From a bacterium HR24 (GTDB taxonomy: Bacteria; Chloroflexota; Dehalococcoidia; SM23-28-2; HRBIN24), in the NCBI GenBank assembly GCA_002898715.1, contig BEIA01000010.1, positions 1 to 34,532 on the forward strand: a stretch of DNA of 34,532 bases, written 5' to 3'. Both the position numbers and the translations under genes were made by a program. Below the pieces are notes generated by a model. The model was not told where the DNA came from. It saw only the letters and a list, made by a program, of their open reading frames with translations, and ran no database searches. Below, in pieces: positions 20,932 to 27,866 of the stretch (position 1 is its first letter; the number at the start of each line of letters is the position of its first letter).

Positions 20932-21162
20932 TCAGCGCAGGACCAGCCGCGCCACCGCCAGCCCCACCAGGATGACCCCCGTGGCCAGGCCCACCCGCCA
21001 CAGGTCGGCGAGCACGTAGCGGTGGTCGCGCAGCAGCCGGCGAGGACGGCGCTCGGGCGTTGTCGGTGGCGCCTCCTCCGGCTGAACGGCGGCCGCGGCC
21101 GGCGGAGGCCCCGCCGGGACGTGGGCGGGGCGATAGGGCGGGCGGCGACGTCGGCGGGCCAT
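20932..21162 (-). CDS. Small basic protein with C-terminal TM
   Basis: MARRRRRPPYRPAH...LWRVGLATGVILVGLAVARLVLR. Confidence 0.55.
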   Translation of the reverse strand: MARRRRRPPYRPAHVPAGPPPAAAAVQPEEAPPTTPERRPRRLLRDHRYVLADLWRVGLATGVILVGLAVARLVLR

Positions 21163-21278
21163 GGCCTCCTTCCTACAGCCCGCATTATAGACCAGCCGCC
21201 GCCTACGGCCTACGGGTCCCTCTGGCCCTGGGCCTATTGACGCCGGGCGCCGCGGTGTCCAAAATGGGGGTGGAAGGC

Positions 21279-21354
21279 GGCCCCGTGGTGTAGCGGCCAA
21301 CATGCCTCCTTGTCAAGGAGGAGAGCGCGGGTTCGAGTCCCGTCGGGGCCGCCA
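21279..21354 (+). tRNA. tRNA-Asp (GTC), CCA encoded
   Basis: Acceptor GGCCCCG/CGGGGCC, anticodon arm CCTCC-TTGTCAA-GGAGG, T-arm GCGGGTTCGAGTCCCGT. Confidence 0.96.
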
Positions 21355-21364
21355 ATTCATTTGC

Positions 21365-21471
21365 CCAACTTGACATCCTCCGCAGTCCCCCGCTCGCTGC
21401 GCACGCCGGTCGCAGCCAACTTGACACCCTTGACCAACTGTTGGCTTCGCCATTGACACGAAATGTTGGCT
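21365..21471. promoter_or_regulatory. Short-repeat cluster upstream of integrase; candidate integrase arm-type/regulator sites
   Basis: CCAACTTGACA at 21365-21375 and 21416-21426; CCAAC-T-GTTGG at 21434-21444; TGTTGGCT at 21439-21446 and 21464-21471. Confidence 0.5.
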
Positions 21472-21484
21472 AAGGGGGGATACC

Positions 21485-22402
21485 ATGCTGCAGAGGACCG
21501 ATGCCGGCACCACTACGGGCCTGGGCTGGGCGGAGTATCTGCGCCAGTGGGAGGTCCACCTGCGGGCGCGGGGGCTCGCCACCAGCACCATCGCCTGGTA
21601 CCTGGGCCTCATGCGGGAGGCAGCCGCGAGGCTGTCGGCCCTAGGCCTGCCCGAGGCCCCCGCCGCCATCACCCGGGAGCACATCGAGGAGGTCCTGGCG
21701 TCCCTCAGGGAGGGGCGCGCGCCCGAGACGCTGCGGGCCTACTACAAGGCGCTGCGGGCCTTCTACCGCTGGCTGCTGGACGAGGGGGAGGTGGCCCGCC
21801 ACCCCATGGAGCGGCTGCCCTGGCCCAAGGTGCCCCCCAGGGCGCCGCGGGGGGTGACGGCCGATGAGGTGCGGGCCATGGTGCGGGCCTGCGGGCAGGA
21901 CGTGCTGGGCCGCAGGGATGCTGCGCTGGTCGCCTTCCTGTTCGATACGGGCTGGCGGGCCTCGGAGGCCCTCCAGGCGACGGTGGCGATGGCCAGGGAG
22001 GGGACCTACCGCGCCTTGGCCAAAGGGGGGCGCGAGGTGGTGGCGACCCTCTCGCCCCGCGTCCAGGAGCTGGTCAACCGCTGGCTGCGGGCCCGGGCCC
22101 AGCTGCCGGGCGCCGGCCTTACGTCTGCCCTGTGGCTGGGGCGCAACGGCGAGCCCCTCACCCGCCACGGCCTTTACGAGATAGTCGCCGCCGCCGGCAA
22201 GCGGGTGGGGCTAGCCGTCCACCCCCACATGCTGCGCCACGGTCACGCCTATGCCTGGCTGGAGGCGGGGGGCGACGTCATGGACTTAAAGGAAAATCTG
22301 GGCCACTCGTCGGTGGCCGTGACCGAGACCTACCTGCGCTGGCAGGCGCGCGAGCGGGCACTGCGCGCCAGAGAGAGGCACGCGCCAGGGCTGGGCCTGT
22401 AG
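21485..22402 (+). CDS. int: Tyrosine recombinase/phage integrase
   Basis: N-terminal core-binding domain; catalytic residues in TGWRASEAL, HPHMLRHGHAY, LGHSSVAVTETYLRW; adjacent to tRNA. Confidence 0.93.
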   Translation: MLQRTDAGTTTGLGWAEYLRQWEVHLRARGLATSTIAWYLGLMREAAARLSALGLPEAPAAITREHIEEVLASLREGRAPETLRAYYKALRAFYRWLLDEGEVARHPMERLPWPKVPPRAPRGVTADEVRAMVRACGQDVLGRRDAALVAFLFDTGWRASEALQATVAMAREGTYRALAKGGREVVATLSPRVQELVNRWLRARAQLPGAGLTSALWLGRNGEPLTRHGLYEIVAAAGKRVGLAVHPHMLRHGHAYAWLEAGGDVMDLKENLGHSSVAVTETYLRWQARERALRARERHAPGLGL

Positions 22403-22450
22403 CGTAGTCCCTGTTCGAAAAGTCTTCACAAAAATTGGCCCGCCAAGGGG

Positions 22451-22478
22451 TTGACAGCCCTCGTTGTAAGGTTACAAT
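22451..22478 (+). promoter_or_regulatory. Promoter TTGACA-N16-TACAAT overlapped by palindromic operator TTGTAA-GG-TTACAA
   Basis: -35 22451-22456; -10 22473-22478; palindrome 22464-22477. Confidence 0.75.
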
Positions 22479-22512
22479 GTGTGCTGTAAGGCCGACGAGG
22501 AGGTGCAGGGCG

Positions 22513-22749
22513 ATGACCAGGAAGATAACCGTCAACGACGTCAGGTACCTGGGGGGCGTCACGCTCCCGGGGCAGCGTGCCAGGTTCGCGGGGGCGTTCA
22601 GGGTTCCCCCGGGGTGTCTCGAGGTCTACGGCCTGGTGCGGCCCCGGGCCGGGACCCCATACATCCACTGGCGGCTGGGGCCGGCGACGCCCCAGGCGCT
22701 GGCTCTGGCACGGGAGCTGGCCCGCGCCCAGGCCGAAACGGGGGACTAG
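22513..22749 (+). CDS. Small prophage protein of unknown function
   Basis: MTRKITVNDVRYLGGVTLPGQRARFAGAFRVPPGCLEVYGLVRP...; downstream of promoter. Confidence 0.65.
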   Translation: MTRKITVNDVRYLGGVTLPGQRARFAGAFRVPPGCLEVYGLVRPRAGTPYIHWRLGPATPQALALARELARAQAETGD

Positions 22750-22825
22750 CGCCCCCGTCGCCCCGCAAATTCCTGCCGCCACCGCGGGGCCTGATGAGGC
22801 AGGGCGGCGGAGAAAGGAGGAGGCC

Positions 22826-23335
22826 ATGCTAATGTATGACTACAGCGACTACCCGCCGCTGGTGGCCTCCCGCCGCTGTCACGAGTGCGGACAGAGGCGC
22901 GAGGTGACCGTGCGCGGTGACGGCACGTTCTACGGGGCGTGCCGGCACCTGGCCGGGAAGCTGCGGGCCGCCATCCGCCGCCACCCGGAGCCGGTCGAGC
23001 TCTGGGGCGGGAGGCCTGGCTACGCGGTCGCCCCGGCGGGGGCGCTGAATGTGTTCCCCCGCCTTCCCTACACGAATATCGCCCCCTTCAACCCGTCCCG
23101 CCAGGTCCACATCCTGGGGCGGGCGGGGGGCGTGACGGTGGGGCTATGGCTGGATGAGGGCGAGTATGTAGCCCTCACCAGCCCCGAGCATTACCCGTGC
23201 GGGGAGGAGCCGCCCCGGGTCACCCTGGGGTGGCTGCGGGAGCGCCTGCTGGTGGCCGAGGACCAGTGGTCTCCGGCCACCGGCGACACCAAAATCTTCC
23301 TGCCTCTGGACGACGAGGGAGGGGAGGACGAATGA
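22826..23335 (+). CDS. Prophage hypothetical protein with N-terminal CxxC
   Basis: MLMYDYSDYPPLVASRRCHECGQRREVTV...; AAAGGAGGAGG SD; no family recognised. Confidence 0.7.
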   Translation: MLMYDYSDYPPLVASRRCHECGQRREVTVRGDGTFYGACRHLAGKLRAAIRRHPEPVELWGGRPGYAVAPAGALNVFPRLPYTNIAPFNPSRQVHILGRAGGVTVGLWLDEGEYVALTSPEHYPCGEEPPRVTLGWLRERLLVAEDQWSPATGDTKIFLPLDDEGGEDE

Positions 23336-23353
23336 GCCTCCCCTCCCTTTTTT
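23317..23353 (+). terminator. Intrinsic terminator/attenuator spanning a gene junction
   Basis: GGGAGGGGAGG (23317-23327), 9-nt loop ACGAATGAG, CCTCCCCTCCC (23337-23347), TTTTTT (23348-23353). Confidence 0.8.
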
Positions 23354-23937
23354 CGTCCCTGCTACCATTTCCCATCGATATCCCTACTGTCGATGTCGCC
23401 TCCCCCGCCGACCTCTCCGACCCCGCCATCGCCGAGGCCATCGCCGAGGCCGTGGCCAGGGAGGCCATGGCCCAGGGCGCATCCCCCCGCTGGGCCTGGG
23501 CCTATGGGGTGCTCGTGGCTGAGGTGGTCACGGGCTGGGCCGTCGGGCCCGGCGTCGAGCGGGAGGCTGCGGAGCTAGAGCGGGCCGCCGCCCGACTCAC
23601 CTCCCCCACTGGCCTGGAGGTGCCCCGCCTCTATGTGGCCCCCTCCTGGGAGGCGCTCCAGGCCCAGGCCGAGGACATCGCCCACTGGCTGGAGGCGGCC
23701 TGGCTGGAGGCACGGCGGCGGTCGCAGGAGGAGGGGGTGCGGTGGCTAACGGTCCGTGAGGCTGCCGCCGCCCTGGGGGTGCACCCCGAACACCTGCGGC
23801 GGCTGGTGCGGGAGGGGGTGTTCCCCGCCGCCGGCGTGCGCCGCATCGGCCAGGGGCGGGGGATGCTGCTCCTGCGGGAGGACATGGTGCTGGCGAGGGC
23901 GGCGAGGGGCGGGCACCGGCCGGGGCTGGGCCTGTAG
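23332..23937 (+). CDS. Excisionase-like helix-turn-helix DNA-binding protein
   Basis: C-terminal WLTVREAAAALGVHPEHLRRLVREGVFPAAGVRRIGQGRGMLLLREDMV; ATGA overlap with preceding ORF. Confidence 0.75.
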   Translation: MSLPSLFSSLLPFPIDIPTVDVASPADLSDPAIAEAIAEAVAREAMAQGASPRWAWAYGVLVAEVVTGWAVGPGVEREAAELERAAARLTSPTGLEVPRLYVAPSWEALQAQAEDIAHWLEAAWLEARRRSQEEGVRWLTVREAAAALGVHPEHLRRLVREGVFPAAGVRRIGQGRGMLLLREDMVLARAARGGHRPGLGL

Positions 23938-23958
23938 CTCCGGGGAGGGGGACTTTGC

Positions 23959-24558
23959 TCAGGGGGGCGTCAAGGGCTGCCCCCGCCATAGCTCCTCCCT
24001 CCTCCCGAGCGCCCATTCCAGCTCGTCGTCGCTCAGCTGGTGCCGCCGGGCCCGCTCCGAGAGGGCGCGCGCGATCTTCTCTCGCCTCTCCAGGTACCAC
24101 TCCAGCACCTCCTGCGGTGCCCACAGCACCGCCACCACCTCCCAGCCGCGGGCCATCCAGTCGTAGAGCGTCTCCTCGCTGATGCCTGCCGCCTCGGCGT
24201 ACCACGCCACCACCTCGGGGTCGTGCCACCCCTGCCGCCCCCTGCGCCCGGGCCTGCGCGGGGGCGCTGCGGCGAGGCATACCTGCCAGATGACGTCCCC
24301 CTCCCGCGGGTAGCGGTCGGATATCGCCTCCACCGCCCGCGCCAACAAGTCAATGCGCCGCAGGCGCTCCTCCTGGCGCGCCATCTGCCTGATCATCAGC
24401 TCCGTCTCGGCGGCGCGCCCGCCCGGGGCGCCTGAGGCGTGGGCGATGGAGGTGGTGAGGGGGCCTGGCAGGTCGTCGCGGGAGAGGGTGGCGGGCGTAT
24501 GCATCAGGTCGTGGGCCGCCCTATGCGCCCATTGGCCCAGCGTCAACGCTACTTGCAT
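23959..24558 (-). CDS. Prophage hypothetical protein (possible HTH), own promoter
   Basis: 199 aa; VVAWYAEAAGISEETLYDWMARGW resembles HTH; isolated transcription unit. Confidence 0.65.
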   Translation of the reverse strand: MQVALTLGQWAHRAAHDLMHTPATLSRDDLPGPLTTSIAHASGAPGGRAAETELMIRQMARQEERLRRIDLLARAVEAISDRYPREGDVIWQVCLAAAPPRRPGRRGRQGWHDPEVVAWYAEAAGISEETLYDWMARGWEVVAVLWAPQEVLEWYLERREKIARALSERARRHQLSDDELEWALGRREELWRGQPLTPP

Positions 24559-24566
24559 TCGGTTCT

Positions 24567-24595
24567 AGTTTAATTCTATACGTGGCCGCTAGCAA
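24567..24595 (-). promoter_or_regulatory. Candidate promoter TTGCTA-N17-TAAACT (minus strand)
   Basis: Plus-strand TAGCAA 24590-24595 and AGTTTA 24567-24572 in a short AT-rich gap. Confidence 0.55.
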
Positions 24596-25159
24596 CTAGA
24601 GGCGGGAGACGATGCCGGTCAGGTCGTCCAGGACCAGGTGGGTGTAGACGGTGGTGGTCTGGATGCTCGAGTGGCCCAGGAGGCGCCGGACGGCCTCCAG
24701 GTTGCCCGAGCGGCGCAGGGCGGTGGTGGCGAACCAGTGGCGGAGGGCGTGGGGGTGCAGGAGGCGCCTGGGGACGCCTGCCTCCCTGCCCAGGCGCTCC
24801 ACCAGGTACTGGAGGGCGCGGGTGGTGATGGGGCGTCTGGGGTCCTGGGGCGATGGGAAGACGTAGGCGCTTCGCAAAAGTGACATTTTGCGAAGCGCCA
24901 GGAGCGCCTCCGCCACCCGAGGGTGGGCGGGCACGAGTCTGTCCTTGCGCCCCTTGCCCATCCTCACCCTGATGACCCCTCCCTCCACGTCGTCCCAGCG
25001 CAGCTTGGCCACCTCCGACACCCGCAGCCCGGCGTAGGCCATGAGGAGCACCGCCGCCAGGTCGCGGGGGCCCGAGGCCTCGGCCCGGGCGATGATGGCC
25101 TGGACCTGGGCGTCATCGGGCGCCTCGGGCAGGCGGCGGGGGGCGCGTCTCCTGGCCAT
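24596..25159 (-). CDS. Minimal tyrosine recombinase (catalytic domain only)
   Basis: 187 aa; LRVSEVAKLRW, GKGRKDRLVP, HPHALRHWFATTALRRSGNLEAVRRLLGHSSIQTTTVYTHL; lacks N-terminal core-binding domain. Confidence 0.9.
   Translation of the reverse strand: MARRRAPRRLPEAPDDAQVQAIIARAEASGPRDLAAVLLMAYAGLRVSEVAKLRWDDVEGGVIRVRMGKGRKDRLVPAHPRVAEALLALRKMSLLRSAYVFPSPQDPRRPITTRALQYLVERLGREAGVPRRLLHPHALRHWFATTALRRSGNLEAVRRLLGHSSIQTTTVYTHLVLDDLTGIVSRL
24866..24899. repeat. Perfect 14-6-14 inverted repeat (dif/loxP-like architecture) within recombinase ORF
   Basis: GGCGCTTCGCAAAA-GTGACA-TTTTGCGAAGCGCC. Confidence 0.9.
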
Positions 25160-25325
25160 GGGGCACTAGCTCCCCCAGGTGCCCCACGTCGTAGCGGCGG
25201 GCGCAGGCGAGGCAGTAAAGGTCGGCCATGTCGTCGGGCGCCAGGTAGCCGCCGCAGCGGGGGCAGGGGGGCCTAGGGTGTGGCAGCGTCCTGCGTCCAC
25301 GGGACCGCCCACAGCCAGGGCGCAT
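25113..25325 (-). CDS. Small zinc-ribbon protein
   Basis: CPRCGGYLAPDDMADLYCLACARRYDVGHLGELV; overlaps recombinase start by 47 nt; start uncertain. Confidence 0.6.
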   Translation of the reverse strand: MRPGCGRSRGRRTLPHPRPPCPRCGGYLAPDDMADLYCLACARRYDVGHLGELVPHGQETRPPPPARGAR

Positions 25326-25605
25326 GGCAGTCGTGGCAGATGGCAGTGTTGTCCCTGGTGATGTAGGCGACGGCGCCATGGCGCGACTGGCAGGCGAGGA
25401 TGCGTGCGCCCAGCTGGGCGCCCTGGGGCGTCTGGGCGAGGGGCAGCAGCTGTGGGGCCGGCTCCTGGCCGCGCAGCAGGAGCGCCCGGCCCGACCCCCG
25501 CTGCCAGGCCCAGGCGGTGGCGCCCGGGCGTGGCCAGGACTCGATGTACAGGTCCAGGCCCTGGGGCAGGGCCCGGGCCTCGTCCAGCAGGAGGTAGCCG
25601 GTCAT
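25273..25605 (-). CDS. Prophage hypothetical protein
   Basis: MTGYLLLDEARALPQGLDLYIESWPRPGATAW...ICHDCHAPWLW; ATGA overlap with upstream gene. Confidence 0.65.
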   Translation of the reverse strand: MTGYLLLDEARALPQGLDLYIESWPRPGATAWAWQRGSGRALLLRGQEPAPQLLPLAQTPQGAQLGARILACQSRHGAVAYITRDNTAICHDCHAPWLWAVPWTQDAATP

Positions 25606-25922
25606 GGCCGTCGTCGAGGGTGACGGAGCAGGAGCGCCAGGGCCAGGAGCGCCTGGGGCAGGTGGGTGACGATGCCTGCCCAGAAGGACCGGCGCGGCGG
25701 CACCCTGCCGAAAGCCCTGACGATGCCCTGCCACGTCCACTCCTCGGCCGCGTCCTCTACGTGCTCGTAGAGGGCGATGGCGATGCCGCCCACGCCCGGC
25801 GCTGCCAGGCAGGCGACCGAGGGGACGTAGGCCCAGTCATGCCCGGCGGCGTAGAGGGCGGCGAAGGCGAGGCCGGCCCCCGTCAGGGCGGCAGTGGGGG
25901 TGAGAATCGGCCTGGCAGTCAT
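25602..25922 (-). CDS. Small prophage membrane protein
   Basis: 106 aa with several hydrophobic segments, in the lysis region. Confidence 0.65.
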   Translation of the reverse strand: MTARPILTPTAALTGAGLAFAALYAAGHDWAYVPSVACLAAPGVGGIAIALYEHVEDAAEEWTWQGIVRAFGRVPPRRSFWAGIVTHLPQALLALALLLRHPRRRP

Positions 25923-25928
25923 CGGCGG

Positions 25929-26216
25929 TCACCTCAATAGCCGGTCGAGCAGCAGGGCCGCGAGGGAGATGGCGATGGGGATGCCCCAGCGCAGGAGTGA
26001 TAGCCCTCCCTCGAGCCGGTCCATCTTCGCCTCCAGCGCCTCCAGGCGTCCTGCCGCCTCCTGCCCTGCCTCCTGCAGCGCCTCGAGGCGCTCCTGCAGG
26101 ACGGCGGCCTCTTTGTCGTGGAAGGAGAGGTGGTTGTGCAGGTCGCGCTTGATGGCGGCGAGCTCGGCGAGGATGGTGGCGTAGGGGCCCTGCTTCTTCT
26201 TGGGCTTGGGCATCAC
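25929..26216 (-). CDS. Coiled-coil protein with C-terminal TM (XhlA-like lysis accessory)
   Basis: LAAIKRDLHNHLSFHDKEAAVLQERLEALQEAG...LLRWGIPIAISLAALLLDRLLR. Confidence 0.65.
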   Translation of the reverse strand: MMPKPKKKQGPYATILAELAAIKRDLHNHLSFHDKEAAVLQERLEALQEAGQEAAGRLEALEAKMDRLEGGLSLLRWGIPIAISLAALLLDRLLR

Positions 26217-26416
26217 TTACCGCGGGCGGCGATGGCGTCCCGCAGCCCCTCCACGACCATGTAGATGCCCACGCCCACCATCTCGGCCACCTGGGCCTCC
26301 TTGCTGACGTCGATGACGCCCGTGGCCGAGAGGATGAAGGCGACGAAGGCACCCACGGCCAGCCAGAACTTGCGGCTGGCGAGCTTCTGGGCCAGGTACT
26401 GTCTGTCCATCGTCAC
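26213..26416 (-). CDS. Holin-like protein
   Basis: 67 aa, LASRKFWLAVGAFVAFILSATGVIDVSKEAQVAEMVGVGIYMVVEGLRDA; next to amidase. Confidence 0.75.
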   Translation of the reverse strand: MTMDRQYLAQKLASRKFWLAVGAFVAFILSATGVIDVSKEAQVAEMVGVGIYMVVEGLRDAIAARGK

Positions 26417-27211
26417 TCACCTCCCCCCGTGTGCCTCTCTGTCGAACACATGCGCGATCAGGTTGGCGATGTGCCTGCGCACCGTCTGCTGCTGCTCTGG
26501 CGGCTCGCCAAGGATGCTCGTGGGCGTGTCCAGCGCCGCCTCCACCGCGCCCTGGAAGACGACGCCCGTGGGCAGGATGACGTAGCCGTTGGCCAGGTCG
26601 CGCAGGAAGTCCGCTAGCGTCCCCTCCCGCTCCACGACGTTCAGAGCGGGGCCTATTACTCGGTAGCGCACCTTCTCGTCCAACCGCGGGTCCGGCATGC
26701 TCTCGCCCCCTCCCTTGCTCTGTAGCCTTGCCACTGCCGTCAGCACCTCCGGCCACGGGATGCGGCCCGAGGGGCAGGCAGTTGGGGCGCTGCCGAAGCG
26801 CGTCATCTCCCTGTGTTCCCAGAGGGTCACCTGGCGCTCGATGGTTTTCCACCCATAGACATCGGCGCACCAAGCTATCACCCTTGCCAGAGCTTCCACC
26901 TGCTGCGGCGTGAGCCTCTCGCCCGCCCACCCCTCGTGCTCCACCGCCACGAAGCGCCGGTTGGCCTCAAGGGAGCCTGAGGCCCACACCACCAGGTCGG
27001 TGTCATAGTGCTGGTATATCTCGCCGCCGCGGGCGACGGAGAAGTGCCAGCTCGCCTGCCTCTCAGGGCGGTCTAGCTCAGCGAGGGCAGCAGCAAGTGG
27101 CCCTTCCATGCTGTGGGCCACTAAGCCCTCCTTCCTGCTCCTCGTGAGGGCGCCGTAGCCCACCTTATGGGCAGGCCCGGGCCGGTAGATGGCGAAGGGA
27201 GCGATGGGCAC
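26417..27211 (-). CDS. N-acetylmuramoyl-L-alanine amidase (Amidase_2-like endolysin)
   Basis: ASWHFSVARGGEIYQHYDTDLVVWASGS...RFVAVEHEGWAGERLTPQQVEALARVIAW. Confidence 0.85.
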   Translation of the reverse strand: MPIAPFAIYRPGPAHKVGYGALTRSRKEGLVAHSMEGPLAAALAELDRPERQASWHFSVARGGEIYQHYDTDLVVWASGSLEANRRFVAVEHEGWAGERLTPQQVEALARVIAWCADVYGWKTIERQVTLWEHREMTRFGSAPTACPSGRIPWPEVLTAVARLQSKGGGESMPDPRLDEKVRYRVIGPALNVVEREGTLADFLRDLANGYVILPTGVVFQGAVEAALDTPTSILGEPPEQQQTVRRHIANLIAHVFDREAHGGR

Positions 27212-27405
27212 TATCCCAGCCTCCGCTCGATGGCGTCCAGGCGGTCGAGGATGGACTGGAGCGCCTGCTTGATGTCGGCGTTGGCGAGGGTAGCCTTGGC
27301 TAGTAGCTGCCTCGCCTGCCGCATCGCCTCCTGCCTGGCCACCTCCTCAGGGCCGGGCTCAATGCGAATGCCTGTCTCCGGGTGTATCGTCACCTTGACC
27401 TTCAT
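27211..27405 (-). CDS. Small coiled-coil prophage protein
   Basis: 64 aa, overlaps both neighbours by ~1-4 nt. Confidence 0.55.
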   Translation of the reverse strand: MKVKVTIHPETGIRIEPGPEEVARQEAMRQARQLLAKATLANADIKQALQSILDRLDAIERRLG

Positions 27406-27866
27406 GTGACCGTCACCACCGCCGCCGCCAGGACGACGCCTAGCTCCGGCTCCACCACCTGCAGCGTGTAGGTGCCGGGAACTGTGGCCGTGAAGGGCAC
27501 CTGGACGCTCCCGTCAGGCCCAGGGGTGTATGTATGCTGCTGCCCCAGGACGTCCAGGGTGATGGGCGCTCGGTAGGCGGCAGGCTCGCCCGTCTCGGCC
27601 ACGGCCCAGCGCAGGGTGACCGTTCCCTGCTGGCCCACCGCGAGCTGGGCGGGGGCCGCGATGCTCGGCCGCAGGTAGCGTGTGCCGTCCCACCTGTCGC
27701 CGGGCTGAATGGGCAGCCAGGTGCCGTCGGGCCTCTGGGCGGTGCGCAGCTCGTAGCCCTGCGGCACCACGTAGGGCGCGGCCCACGGCTCCGTGGGCAG
27801 CGCGAACTCTATCTCGATGAGGTTGGCCACGAGGCCGTCGCTCGTCCTGACTAGTGCCGCCCTCAT
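27402..27866 (-). CDS. Prophage hypothetical/fibre-associated protein with Ig-like C-terminus
   Basis: MRAALVRTSDGLVANLIEIEF...PGPDGSVQVPFTATVPGTYTLQVVEPELGVVLAAAVVTVT; ATGA overlap with upstream gene. Confidence 0.65.
   Translation of the reverse strand: MRAALVRTSDGLVANLIEIEFALPTEPWAAPYVVPQGYELRTAQRPDGTWLPIQPGDRWDGTRYLRPSIAAPAQLAVGQQGTVTLRWAVAETGEPAAYRAPITLDVLGQQHTYTPGPDGSVQVPFTATVPGTYTLQVVEPELGVVLAAAVVTVT

Noticed and set aside
24866-24899. Inverted repeat as an intrinsic terminator
   Set aside because: No T-tract on either strand after the stem and it lies mid-ORF before essential catalytic codons
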